The notes: generated by a model from the sequence alone, not told the origin. 48,316 bases of DNA from Bradyrhizobium sp. Ec3.3 (GCF_000472925.1 NZ_AXAS01000062.1:1-48316), one strand, 5' to 3'; positions 18,151-26,588 are shown, counted from the first letter of the stretch. A program made the numbers and translations.

Positions 18151-19406
18151 GAAACGCTCCCTGTGTTCGCGGTAATGCCGTCCGGGGCGACGCCTGCCGG
18201 GAAAGCCCGGCAATCGGCCGTGCGCCACCCAAGGTCGATCGCTTCGCCCGTCGCCATTGTTGCGTCGGGGCTGATCTTGACGGTCAGGACCTGCCCGCTC
18301 GGCAAACGCGCGAGGAGGCGTTGGTGGTCGCCGTGATAGATCCGGCCGTCGACCGTCGCCAGAAAACGGTTGTCCGAATGGTCGCCGCCACCGGCGATCC
18401 GCTCGGGCCGGACCGCCAACTGGACCGGTGCGCCGGGACGAATGTCTCCGATCGCCATGGCGGTCGTCCTCAATCCCGTGGGCAGCGTGACCAGGCATTG
18501 ATCGCCATCGACACGTTCGACGATGCCATCCAGCGCATTGTTTTCACCGATGAAGCTGGCGACGAATGCGGTCGCGGGCTCGTTGTAAAGCCCGTCCGGC
18601 GTTCCGATCTGAACGATGGCGCCGTTCTCGAAGATGGCGACGCGATCCGACATCGTCAGCGCTTCGCTCTGGTCGTGCGTCACATAGACGATGGTGACGC
18701 CGAGCATTTCATGGATCTGCTTCAACTCGATCTGCATATGCTCGCGCAGCTTCTTGTCGAGCGCGCCGAGGGGCTCGTCCATCAGAACGAGGGATGGCTG
18801 GTAGACGAGCGCACGGGCGAGTGCGACGCGCTGCTGCTGGCCGCCGGAGAGTTGCGTCGGTTTGCGATCCTTGAAGCGCTCCAGCCTCACCATTTCGAGC
18901 GCACGGGTGACGCGCGGCCCGATGTCGGCCTTGGATACCTTCCGCACCGAAAGCGGGAAGGCGACGTTGTCCGCTACGCTCATGTGCGGAAACAGCGCGT
19001 AGTTCTGGAACACCATGCCGATGTTTCGATCGTAGGGCGGCAGGCGATCGACCGATTTACCGTCGAGCGTAATGACGCCTTGGCTGGGACGTTCGAAGCC
19101 CGCCAGCATGTTCAAAGTCGTGGTCTTGCCGGAGCCTGACGGTCCGAGGAAGGTCAGAAACTCGCCGCGGCCGATGCTCAGATTCAGCCGGCGGACGGCG
19201 TGAAAGTTGCCGTAAGTTTTCTCGACGTCGATGAATTCGACAAATTTGGCGTCGGCCGGTTTCCCCTTCTCGCGACCGGCGGCCGGCTTGCTTGTTGCCG
19301 CGGCGCCCGTCTTCCCGCCAGCGGCTGTACCCTGCTGGCCCGTTGCGGAGTGCGCGCTCTCGGCCAAGGCTTCACGAAGCGACGAACTTTGTCCGGTTGA
19401 AACCAT
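18147..19406 (-). CDS. ABC transporter ATP-binding protein, PotA-like
   Basis: The 419-residue ATPase has Walker A GPSGSGKTT, Q-loop MVFQNYALFPHM, signature LSGGQQQRVALARAL, Walker B LVLMDEPLGALD and the H-loop in VTHDQSEA, followed by a TOBE domain. The first 50 or so residues (MVSTGQSSSLREALAESAHS and an Ala/Gly/Lys-rich linker) are an unusual low-complexity extension before the ABC domain begins at FVEFIDVEKTYG. I chose ATG 19406 because GGAGGT lies 7 bases upstream; the frame is open to 19451. It is the first gene of the eut operon, transcribed from the divergent promoter at 19407-19647. Confidence 0.93.
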   Translation of the reverse strand: MVSTGQSSSLREALAESAHSATGQQGTAAGGKTGAAATSKPAAGREKGKPADAKFVEFIDVEKTYGNFHAVRRLNLSIGRGEFLTFLGPSGSGKTTTLNMLAGFERPSQGVITLDGKSVDRLPPYDRNIGMVFQNYALFPHMSVADNVAFPLSVRKVSKADIGPRVTRALEMVRLERFKDRKPTQLSGGQQQRVALARALVYQPSLVLMDEPLGALDKKLREHMQIELKQIHEMLGVTIVYVTHDQSEALTMSDRVAIFENGAIVQIGTPDGLYNEPATAFVASFIGENNALDGIVERVDGDQCLVTLPTGLRTTAMAIGDIRPGAPVQLAVRPERIAGGGDHSDNRFLATVDGRIYHGDHQRLLARLPSGQVLTVKISPDATMATGEAIDLGWRTADCRAFPAGVAPDGITANTGSVS

Positions 19407-19459
19407 CGCTCGACCTCCAGGGCACTTTGCCGTAGTTATGCGGTCACACAATAGGAGAT

Positions 19460-19575
19460 TGAGTGACCATACAATGTGGAGATAGTAGCGTCAAGCTGGT
19501 GGTATGATGCAATTTATGGCAGACATCATGCCACATAATAGACTATTTAAGCCTGTTGGTATGCATACAAGATTG
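19460..19575. promoter_or_regulatory. candidate MocR operators in divergent promoter
   Basis: The 241-base divergent region contains several related sites. TGGTATGATG at 19500-19509 and CATCATGCCA at 19524-19533 form an inverted repeat with one mismatch. GTATGCATAC at 19559-19568 is a perfect palindrome. A CATACAATG at about 19468 is the inverse orientation of the same core. The shared core is close to GGTATG. Repeated cores of this kind are usual for GntR/MocR regulators, and the next gene rightward is one. The sites could control both the eut operon and the regulator. Binding is inferred. Confidence 0.55.
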
Positions 19576-19647
19576 ATTGTCTGGTGCTTTTCTCCATGTT
19601 AAGAAGGCTTTGCTGGACGACAGGAACGTTCGGGGCGCCAAGCCGCA

Positions 19648-21033
19648 ATGCTCGAAAATCTGGAACTGCCGAACAACGACCGACCAATTTATCAGCGTTT
19701 GGCGGATGCCATCGGTGAGCGAATTGCACGCGGCGAACTGGCTGAAGGCGACCGGTTGCCACCGCACCGGGAAATTGCGCGCCTGCTCGGCATCAATGTC
19801 ACGACCGTCACGCGTGCCTTCTCGGCATTGCAACAGCGCGGACTTGTGGAGGCGCGCCCCGGTCGCGGAACCCTGGTCGCCGGGAAGGACTCTGAAGAGG
19901 GCGGCTTCAAATCGGCCCCCAGCGACGAGGCCGGACTGATCGATCTGTCCGTAAACAGGCCGGCGACATCGGCCTATCGCGAGGCGCTCGCGCAGCTGTT
20001 GCCGCACATCGCAAAGGATCGCCGGTTTGGCGCCTTGCAGGACTATCATCCTCCCGAAGGTCCGGAATGGGCCCGCGCGGCGGTGGCGGATTGGCTCGAC
20101 GGCGTCGCGGGCGATGGTGACGCCGGTCGCGTCGTCCTGACCGACGGCGCCCAGCATGGCCTTGCCTGCGTGTTGCGGGCCCTGACGCAGCCCGACGATA
20201 TCGTGCTCGCCGATTCGATCACCTATCAAGGCATCAGCGCCCTTTGCCGGTCACAAGGCGTCGACCTGCGCGGCGTGTCGATTGACCGGGAAGGCATGCG
20301 GCCGGACGCTTTCGAGGTCGCTTGCACGACCTTGCGCCCTCGTGCGGTTTTTCTCGTACCCAGCCTGCACAATCCGACAACGGTTACGTTGGGTGAAGAG
20401 CGCCGCCGCGCACTTGCCGCGATCGCGCGCCGCCACAACGTGCTGATCATCGAGGACGATGTCTATCGTCCGCTGCTCGATCGCGCCGTTCCGTCTTTCG
20501 CCGCCCTGGAGCCCGAACTCACCGTCCACATCAGCGGCCTGTCGAAATGCATTGCGCCCGGCCTGCGCTACGGATTCGTGGTGGCGCCGCGCGCGGTGCT
20601 CGGCAATGTCGCGGCGGCGCTCCGGATCGATTGCTGGAGCATCAGCCCGCTCACGGCACTGATCGCCACCATTTTGCTGGAAGAGGGGACCGCGAAGCGT
20701 ATCATCGAGGTCCAGCGTGAGGAGTTGCGCCGGCGCCAGGCGATCTTGCGCGATGCGCTTGCGGCATTCGATGTCCAGACGCAGGAGACGTCGCCCCACG
20801 CCTGGTTGCATTTGCCCGAGCCCTGGCGTGGCGCTGCTTTCGCCCGCGCCTGCCGTCAGCGTGGCGTAGGCGTGCTTCCTGCGGATGCGTTCGCCGTGGG
20901 ACGCGAAACTCTCGCGCATGCTGTGCGCATCAATGTGGGCGCCGCTCCGTCATCCGGCGAATTGCGGCAGGCGCTTTCGATCATGACCGACCTGCTGAAT
21001 GCAGGTCATTTTGAAATCTCAGGCGCGGTCTGA
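19648..21033 (+). CDS. MocR-type regulator (GntR helix-turn-helix fused to class I aminotransferase)
   Basis: The 461-residue protein has an N-terminal winged helix of GntR type (residues about 12-80; RLPPHREIARLLGINVTTVTRAF as landmark) and a C-terminal fold-type I aminotransferase domain (about 105-455). The PLP lysine is Lys300 in SGLSKCIAPGLRYGF, preceded by the aspartate in LIIEDDVY. Such proteins sense an amine or PLP adduct and act on divergent promoters. It is divergent from the ABC/eut operon and followed seven bases later by the FAD amine dehydrogenase gene, so it probably controls the whole module in response to an amino compound. Confidence 0.93.
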   Translation: MLENLELPNNDRPIYQRLADAIGERIARGELAEGDRLPPHREIARLLGINVTTVTRAFSALQQRGLVEARPGRGTLVAGKDSEEGGFKSAPSDEAGLIDLSVNRPATSAYREALAQLLPHIAKDRRFGALQDYHPPEGPEWARAAVADWLDGVAGDGDAGRVVLTDGAQHGLACVLRALTQPDDIVLADSITYQGISALCRSQGVDLRGVSIDREGMRPDAFEVACTTLRPRAVFLVPSLHNPTTVTLGEERRRALAAIARRHNVLIIEDDVYRPLLDRAVPSFAALEPELTVHISGLSKCIAPGLRYGFVVAPRAVLGNVAAALRIDCWSISPLTALIATILLEEGTAKRIIEVQREELRRRQAILRDALAAFDVQTQETSPHAWLHLPEPWRGAAFARACRQRGVGVLPADAFAVGRETLAHAVRINVGAAPSSGELRQALSIMTDLLNAGHFEISGAV

Positions 21034-21039
21034 GGCGTT

Positions 21040-22287
21040 GTGGCGGAATTGATCAAAACGGACGTCGTGATCGTCGGGGCCGGAATCATCGGGCTTGCGA
21101 TCGCATTTCGGCTGGCCGCGGATGGCCGTGAGGTTGTCGTCATCGACCCGAACGAGCCGGGTTCGGGCGCCTCCTACGGCAATGCCGGGACATTTGCTCC
21201 CTACGCCTGTGCACCGGTCGGCAACCCCGATGTCTTGCGGAATCTGCCAAACCTACTTGTCAATCCGGACAGCCCTCTCGCCGTGAGGCTGGCCGGCCTG
21301 CCCGCGCTCATTCCCTGGCTGTTTCGTTTCCTTTGGCAATCCACGCCCGCGCGCGCGCGCCGCAACGCATATGCGCTGGCAGATTTGCTGAAAGACGCGA
21401 TGCCGACCTGGCGTGAGCTCGCAGAGCAGGCTCGACTCTCAGACCTTCTAAGATATGAGGGGTGCCTTTATCTCTATCGGGGAAAAATGCCGCGAGACGG
21501 CGACGAGTGGGGTGCCCGGCTGCGCAACGAGCTCGGTGTTCGACAAGAGCGGTTGACGTCAGAAGAGGTCGCAAGGCTGGAGCCTGCGCTTCCTCCGACG
21601 GCCGGGGGCATCTTTTTCCCCGATGCGGCTCACACCATCGATCCTGCCGCGCTGACCAGCCGACTGGCGGCCGCGGCCACGGCAAGAGGCGCTTCGTTCC
21701 AGCGCGCTTATGTCGATCGGCTGGAGCCGCAGGATGGCGGACGAATCCGTTTGATGTGCCGCGATCGCACGATCGAAGCGCATACGGTCGTCCTCGCAGC
21801 CGGTGCCTGGTCGCGCTCTCTGGCCGAACAAGGCGGCGAGGACATTCCTCTCGACACGGAGCGCGGCTACCACATCGAATTCGCGATGGACACCTGTCCG
21901 ATCAAGAGGCCGGTTAGCCCGGTTGATCTGGGCTTCTATGTCACACCCATGGCCGGCCGCTTGCGGGTTGCGGGAACGGTCGAGCTTGGCGGCCTCTCCG
22001 CGCCGCTCAATCCAAAGCAGATTGCCCTTCTGGAACGAGGCGTCCGTAAGCTCTTCCCGGATCTCGGCCCCGTTCAATCCCATTGGCTCGGCTTTCGACC
22101 CTCTCTTCCCGACTCGCTGCCCGTCATTGGACCCAGCCGACGCTATCCGAACCTGATCCACGCTTTTGGCCATGGACATCTCGGCATGACCTTGGCCGGC
22201 GCCACGAGCCGCATCGTTGCAAGTCTCATCGAAAGGCGGAATGAGGCTTTGAACCTTGACGCCTTTCGGCCTGATCGGTTTGCTTGA
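21040..22287 (+). CDS. FAD-dependent amine/D-amino-acid dehydrogenase (DadA/DAAO family)
   Basis: The 415-residue flavoprotein starts at a GTG (21040) and has the dinucleotide-binding loop VVIVGAGIIGLAIAFRLA at residues about 9-26 and the family C-terminal block WLGFRPSLPDSLPVIGPS, HAFGHGHLGMTLA. Related enzymes oxidise D-amino acids, glycine, sarcosine or N-alkyl amines, passing electrons to oxygen or quinone. It has no signal peptide. Placed beside a MocR regulator and the eut/ABC operon, it may convert an N-substituted amino alcohol or amino acid to the ethanolamine used by EutBC; this is inference. Confidence 0.88.
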   Translation: MAELIKTDVVIVGAGIIGLAIAFRLAADGREVVVIDPNEPGSGASYGNAGTFAPYACAPVGNPDVLRNLPNLLVNPDSPLAVRLAGLPALIPWLFRFLWQSTPARARRNAYALADLLKDAMPTWRELAEQARLSDLLRYEGCLYLYRGKMPRDGDEWGARLRNELGVRQERLTSEEVARLEPALPPTAGGIFFPDAAHTIDPAALTSRLAAAATARGASFQRAYVDRLEPQDGGRIRLMCRDRTIEAHTVVLAAGAWSRSLAEQGGEDIPLDTERGYHIEFAMDTCPIKRPVSPVDLGFYVTPMAGRLRVAGTVELGGLSAPLNPKQIALLERGVRKLFPDLGPVQSHWLGFRPSLPDSLPVIGPSRRYPNLIHAFGHGHLGMTLAGATSRIVASLIERRNEALNLDAFRPDRFA

Positions 22288-22728
22288 GCGTTCTTCGCTG
22301 TCGAGCTGGAGAGCAAGGGGCTGCAAAACCAAAGCGTGAACCCGTCAAATCGCCACTTCCAACGAATGTCGGTATCGGTGGTTGCCTCCAGTAGCGAAAT
22401 CCCATTTTTCGGCGTAGCTGAAATTGTAGATTTTGGCCCAGAAAAGTCGAAAATGCCTTATCTTTCAGCGGGGATTGACTGACACTCTCTCCGCCATTGC
22501 TGTGCCGAGCGCAGGGCTGAAACCCGGTCCGCGTCCAGCGCAGCGCCAAATCGCTCGAATAATCTACGCGCCCACACTATCGCTTCTGAGAAGGAAGATC
22601 GAGCGGTGGCAAAAATACGTTAAAGTAGTGCCGCCCAACGCTGCTGTGCCGAGCGACGCGACTGCGGACACGCCAGACACCCGAACAATCCTCGGACCTC
22701 TGCAGCCGAAACGTCGGGTCGCCGGCGC
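22288..22728. other. intergenic region carrying the second attachment repeat
   Basis: About 440 bases lie between the FAD dehydrogenase and the 3' end of the cyclopropane synthase gene. It holds repeat copy 2 (22471-22498). A minus-strand frame across it (22226-22549) has no recognised domain; its sequence downstream of the repeat looks like degraded element-end DNA. Confidence 0.45.
22471..22498 (+). repeat. 28-bp direct repeat, copy 2 (putative att site, tRNA-Ser 3'-end-like)
   Basis: Identical over 28 bases to 12607-12634 and in the same direction. The flanking sequences differ immediately on both sides, so the similarity is confined to the repeat. The pair delimits 9.86 kb containing whole genes only, which fits an inserted module. 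See copy 1 for the tRNA-Ser resemblance. Confidence 0.75.
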
Positions 22729-23961
22729 TCAACCAGTCGTTCTAGCCCAGGCCGCCCGCTCGGTGTCGGCTATAAAATCGCGCGTGATCGGCACCGCATC
22801 GCGTTTGATCGACAGCAGCAATTGAAACACCATGTGAGAGCCATGCAGGAATTCGAGTTCGACAGCGGCTAGGTAGAATTCCCACATTCGGCAGAACCGT
22901 TCGTCGTAGATTGCAGCAGCTTGGACTCTATTTTTGGCGAAGCGCTCGCGCCAGTGTTTGACGGTGTAGCGATAATGCAGCCGAAGCACTTCCATGTCGT
23001 CGCACCACAGACCGCAGCGCTCCGTGGCAGCGAAGGTCTCGGATAGTGCTGGCACGTAGGCGCCGGGAAAAATGTACTTGCGGATGAAAGGACCGGTGGT
23101 GCCGGGCTGCGACATCCGGCCGATGCAATGGACAAAGGCATAGCCATCAGGGGCCAGGAGTTCGCGGATTTTGAGGAAATACTCGTCAAAATGTCCGATG
23201 CCGACATGCTCCATCATGCCGACAGACACCACCCGGTCAAATTGGCCGTTTAGTTGACGATAGTCCAATTCGCGAAACACGACTCGGTCGGACACGCCGG
23301 CAGCCTCGGCATAAACACGTGCTGCCTTGATCTGCTCGGGTGAAACATTGACCGCCGTGACATGGGCGCCGGTCTCTCGCGCCAGATGGATGGCGAAGCC
23401 GCCCCAGCCGGAGCCGATCTCAGCGACAGTCATTCCGGGCTTCAATCGGAGTTTGCTGGTGGCGTGAATCAACTTGTTGCGCTGCGCCTGTTCGAGCGTC
23501 TCATGCTCGGGGTCTCGAAAATAAGCGCAGGAATATTGCATCTGATCGTCGAGGAACAGGCGATAAAGTTCGGTCGAGATGTCGTAGTGGTGGCGGGCGT
23601 GGATGGCCGCAAGCCCGATCGGATTGGCCTGATGCCAGCGGCGTAGACCACGCCACACCCGTCGCATCAGCTTCTGTGAGCCGTACGAATAAAGCCCGGC
23701 GCGGTTGACCGAGAAGAGAAGCAGAAAATCTTGGATTTCGTTACCGTCCTCCAGCGTCAGTTTGCCGTCCATATAGGCTTCGGCGGCGTATAGTTCCGGG
23801 TTGATGAACAGCTTGTAGTAAAGCTTGCGATCGTGAAGGCGGATGGCGACCTCGGGTCCGGGCAGGCATTCGCCGAAGACATGGACCGTCCCCTCGGCGT
23901 CACGGACCCGCAGAGTGCCCTCTCGTATGAAGCGTCGAAGCAGATTGGACAACAAACGCAC
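22729..23961 (-). CDS. cfa: cyclopropane-fatty-acyl-phospholipid synthase
   Basis: The 410-residue enzyme transfers a methylene group from S-adenosylmethionine to unsaturated acyl chains of membrane phospholipids. Seen are the N-terminal lipid-binding region, HYDISTELYRLFLDDQMQYSCAYF, the SAM loop VAEIGSGWGGFAIHLA, VSVGMMEHVGIGHFDEYF with the bicarbonate-site glutamate, and VHCIGRMS. The E. coli Cys354 position appears to be valine (YLAAVEL). The start is a GTG at 23961 with GGAGG 8 bases upstream. It stands alone on its strand, about 200 bases from lpxD. The product would make membranes more resistant to acid or other stress. Confidence 0.93.
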   Translation of the reverse strand: MRLLSNLLRRFIREGTLRVRDAEGTVHVFGECLPGPEVAIRLHDRKLYYKLFINPELYAAEAYMDGKLTLEDGNEIQDFLLLFSVNRAGLYSYGSQKLMRRVWRGLRRWHQANPIGLAAIHARHHYDISTELYRLFLDDQMQYSCAYFRDPEHETLEQAQRNKLIHATSKLRLKPGMTVAEIGSGWGGFAIHLARETGAHVTAVNVSPEQIKAARVYAEAAGVSDRVVFRELDYRQLNGQFDRVVSVGMMEHVGIGHFDEYFLKIRELLAPDGYAFVHCIGRMSQPGTTGPFIRKYIFPGAYVPALSETFAATERCGLWCDDMEVLRLHYRYTVKHWRERFAKNRVQAAAIYDERFCRMWEFYLAAVELEFLHGSHMVFQLLLSIKRDAVPITRDFIADTERAAWARTTG

Positions 23962-24166
23962 GTGGTAGCCTCCGTGGTCCCCGCAAGTCTATTCTGTAAT
24001 GTCCGCGAAACAGATGCACGGCGATCCGTTTAAACGGCTCTTGGGTGGTGCGTCTAAGTCTGGTCCGTTCGTCGCGGACACACCGGTACTGCGGCGTTAC
24101 TAACTATGGAAGTCGCAAGGGATATTCGCCTGCATGTTTAAAGCCATGCGTGCAGTACAAGCATTC

Positions 24167-25192
24167 CTATCCCTTTATTCTTGCGATCTTTTTGAGGGTG
24201 GCAAGTTGTCGGAAGAAGTCCCGCTTTGGCTGCGCAGGGCTTCCAAGCACTTTCGCGCCTGGGGCCACATCCGACATTACGCCTGCTTGCGCTCCAATCT
24301 CTGCACCTTGACCGATCCGAACATGGCCAGTCATACCGGCTTGTCCCCCGACGCGGACAAAATCCTCAAGCACGGTGGAACCCGAAATGCCGACCTGAGC
24401 GACAATGACACAACATCGGCCGAGGACCACGTTGTGGCCGATCTGCACTAAGTTATCGAGACGAGATCCAGCGCCGATCACCGTGTCGCGCGATGATCCT
24501 CGATCAATCGTCGTATTGGCACCGACCTCAACATCGTCTTCCAGAATTACCCGGCCCAGCTGGGGGACCGAAAGAAATCCGTCTCTGGTGCAGGCGAATC
24601 CAAACCCTTCCTGCCCGATGCGGGCGCCGGAATAGACGTAGACGCGCGCCCCCAACATCGCGTGACTCAAGCTCACATGTGCGCCTATGCGACAATCTCG
24701 CCCGACGATCACGCCGCTTCCGATAACCGCGCAAGGACCGATCAGAGAGCGAGGTCCTATTTCTGCTCCGGCCTCAATCACAGACAATGGCCCGACCTCC
24801 GCTGACGGATCGACGAGAGCCTCCTCCGCCACGATTGCCGAACGGTGGATACCAGGAGAAACCGGCGGTACGGGATAGAACAGCGCAGCGACACGCGCCC
24901 AAGCAGCGTAAGGCTCGGCCGTTACGATCGCCACCGTTCCAGTAGGCACTCGCGCGGCCATTTCAGGATGCACGATCACAGCACCGGCCAGTGTCTGATT
25001 GAGCGCCGATGCATAACGTCGGTTATCCAGAAAGCTCACTTCATTGGGGCCAGCTGTTTGCAGGGGGGCCACGCCTTCGAACAGCAGATCGCGCTCGTCA
25101 GCAATTCCACGTGCCACTCCCGCAACGGCCGCCAGAGAATACGGCCCACTTCGGCGAAAGAACCTCGCGTTGCCCGTGGTTGCTTCGACCAT
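24167..25192 (-). CDS. lpxD: UDP-3-O-acylglucosamine N-acyltransferase, stand-alone copy
   Basis: The 341-residue protein has the LpxD N-terminal uridine-binding domain (about 15-110; NEVSFLDNRRY), then hexapeptide repeats of a left-handed beta helix (about 115-310) with the catalytic histidine in DNLVQIGHNV, and a C-terminal helix. LpxD adds the second hydroxyacyl chain in lipid A synthesis. The usual lpxD lies between bamA and fabZ; here none of those neighbours is present, so this is probably a second copy with altered chain choice or expression. The ATG at 25192 has only a weak GGGA ribosome site. Confidence 0.9.
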   Translation of the reverse strand: MVEATTGNARFFRRSGPYSLAAVAGVARGIADERDLLFEGVAPLQTAGPNEVSFLDNRRYASALNQTLAGAVIVHPEMAARVPTGTVAIVTAEPYAAWARVAALFYPVPPVSPGIHRSAIVAEEALVDPSAEVGPLSVIEAGAEIGPRSLIGPCAVIGSGVIVGRDCRIGAHVSLSHAMLGARVYVYSGARIGQEGFGFACTRDGFLSVPQLGRVILEDDVEVGANTTIDRGSSRDTVIGAGSRLDNLVQIGHNVVLGRCCVIVAQVGISGSTVLEDFVRVGGQAGMTGHVRIGQGAEIGAQAGVMSDVAPGAKVLGSPAQPKRDFFRQLATLKKIARIKG

Positions 25193-25441
25193 ATCCCGTT
25201 TCCCGCCAAGGCTATCTCTACGAGATGCAACCTGCGCAATCGCCGATCTACACCTCTCGCCGAAGTCGGCGATGGTAAGACCTATTCAAGCTACAATCAC
25301 ACCACTCGTCGCGGTGTCGCTGGACGACACGCGGGCACGCTTCCGTGCCCGCGACGTTCTCGAACGAATTCGTTGTTGCCAAAAGCGGCAACCACACGTT
25401 CAGCGATACGCGTCACCCACGGTATCGGTCCAGAAGGTGCG

Positions 25442-25708
25442 TCAGCGACACACATATGAACCATTCACCAATACGCGAACACATGCCGTACCGGCGGCTG
25501 CCGCACCGACCGCAGCGCCACCTACAACTGCTCGCCGCGTCTGTCTGCGCGCAACGCCAGCGACGCTCATCGGTGTTGCCGGTCGTCCCACTCTGGCTTC
25601 TGCGCTTTGAATGAGTGACAGGCCGTCTCTCGCGAACCAATTGATCTCACCAAATCCGCACGCCAGGGCGATCGCGACGAATGAAATCTGCATTGCAGTT
25701 CGCATCAT
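25442..25708 (-). CDS. small exported protein, unknown function
   Basis: From ATG 25708 (GAGGAGG seven bases upstream) the product has 88 residues. A signal peptide MMRTAMQISFVAIALACGFG leads to a basic and glycine/alanine-rich mature part (VARRQTRRAVVGGAAVGAAAAG) ending CVRVLVNGSYVCR, with two cysteines. It resembles small Bradyrhizobium secreted proteins of no known function. A FixK-type box lies 76 bases upstream. The frame extends further upstream, but the ribosome site and signal peptide favour this start. Confidence 0.72.
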   Translation of the reverse strand: MMRTAMQISFVAIALACGFGEINWFARDGLSLIQSAEARVGRPATPMSVAGVARRQTRRAVVGGAAVGAAAAGTACVRVLVNGSYVCR

Positions 25709-25783
25709 GATAGGCCTCCTCTTGATCAGTGCCGATATCAGTGCCGATCTGTTGCCGATACTTCCCGATGGCGAACACATCAT

Positions 25784-25797
25784 TTGATCCATATCAA
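25784..25797 (-). promoter_or_regulatory. FixK/FNR-type box 1
   Basis: TTGATCCATATCAA differs from the consensus TTGATC-NN-GATCAA at one base. Its centre is about 82 bases before the ATG of the small exported protein at 25708, suitable for activation at about -40. Confidence 0.68.
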
Positions 25798-25954
25798 TGG
25801 ATTAAGGTCATCTCCGACGCAGCCATTTTTCGGGTTTCTGGCACAAACTGCATAGAACAGCCGCAGGATTGCCAACAGTTCCCAAACGTTCGCTGTGTTC
25901 AAAGCAACTAGAGAGCGGCGCAGTTCTAGACCTCTCGCTCGAACCGCACTGTGA

Positions 25955-25968
25955 TTGACTTGGATCAA
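25955..25968 (+). promoter_or_regulatory. FixK/FNR-type box 2
   Basis: TTGACTTGGATCAA keeps both TTGA and TCAA half-sites. Its centre lies about 75 bases before the ATG at 26037, a spacing similar to the neighbouring boxes. Confidence 0.62.
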
Positions 25969-26036
25969 AAATTAGGTCGAGACAGGCGCCCACAGTTCGG
26001 CGCTTCTCGGAGTTGGAGTGACGAGCTGGTGATGCG

Positions 26037-26303
26037 ATGACGCCGACGTGGTATGTCACCTTTGAAATTCCCAGACGGGGCATCTTGCCTAAGCAGCGAA
26101 GCCCCCGCGAGACAAGGACCTTTACGACAGAAGCCGAAGCAAAAGCCTTCGCCCGATTAAAACTTGCAGAGGGCCAGTCATTATTCGCGGGTACGATCAA
26201 TCCCCATTTGCCTAAGCAACTGATCCCATCATCTCGCATCTATGCGTGGCTCGCTGATGAGCAGACCGGTTCGGAACCGCCCCTCAATCGAGATAACGAG
26301 TAA
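26037..26303 (+). CDS. conserved small protein, unknown function
   Basis: The 88-residue protein begins MTPTWYVTFEIPRRGILPKQ and contains TFTTEAEAKAFARLKLAEG and INPHLPKQLIPSSRIYAWL. It has no signal peptide or membrane segment. I recall similar short proteins in Bradyrhizobium genomes, where they are annotated only as hypothetical. A FixK-type box lies 69 bases upstream, so it may be induced at low oxygen. Confidence 0.72.
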   Translation: MTPTWYVTFEIPRRGILPKQRSPRETRTFTTEAEAKAFARLKLAEGQSLFAGTINPHLPKQLIPSSRIYAWLADEQTGSEPPLNRDNE

Positions 26304-26530
26304 AACTCAATCGTGCACGGGGACCCAGGTCTCTCAGATGATGAATGGCGACATGATCTCACCGGTCGCAGCAGCCTGCGGCCCAAAAAGGCACAGCCCG
26401 CGGCGGCACCCACCACGCCGTGACCGGCATAGCGGCCTGCGACGCCGCCAGCGATAGCGCCTTTAATGCAGCCCTTGGCATCGGCGCCGGCTGCGATAAG
26501 CCCAGGTATGATCCGGCTCAAGATGCCCAT
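26240..26530 (-). CDS. small glycine-zipper protein, C terminus uncertain
   Basis: From ATG 26530 (AGAGG seven bases upstream) the frame reads MGILSRIIPGLIAAGADAKG then CIKGAIAGGVAGRYAGHGVV, a glycine-zipper pattern typical of short membrane-associated proteins. After about residue 52 the composition changes to a Ser/Arg-rich tail that does not resemble the family and overlaps the 3' end of the convergent 88-residue gene by 64 bases. A frameshift near 26390 in the run of Ts is possible, so the true end may be earlier. FixK-type box 3 lies 59 bases upstream. Confidence 0.5.
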   Translation of the reverse strand: MGILSRIIPGLIAAGADAKGCIKGAIAGGVAGRYAGHGVVGAAAGCAFLGRRLLRPVRSCRHSSSERPGSPCTIEFYSLSRLRGGSEPVCSSASHA

Positions 26531-26588
26531 CTGCGTACCTCTGTGGCAGCCGCCCGGATCACATCGCATCCGCCAGTTCGCCGGACCC

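Larger units (their letters stand above)
25709..26036. other. divergent intergenic region with two FixK-type boxes
   Basis: The 328-base gap between two divergent small genes contains box 1 (25784-25797) and box 2 (25955-25968), one for each direction, and a short tandem repeat of ATCAGTGCCGAT near 25733-25756. No other gene is seen. Confidence 0.6.

Noticed and set aside
19407..19647. Cobalamin riboswitch upstream of the eut operon
   Set aside because: I looked because EutBC needs adenosylcobalamin, but no B12-box-like sequence or suitable stems were seen; only regulator-type repeats are present.
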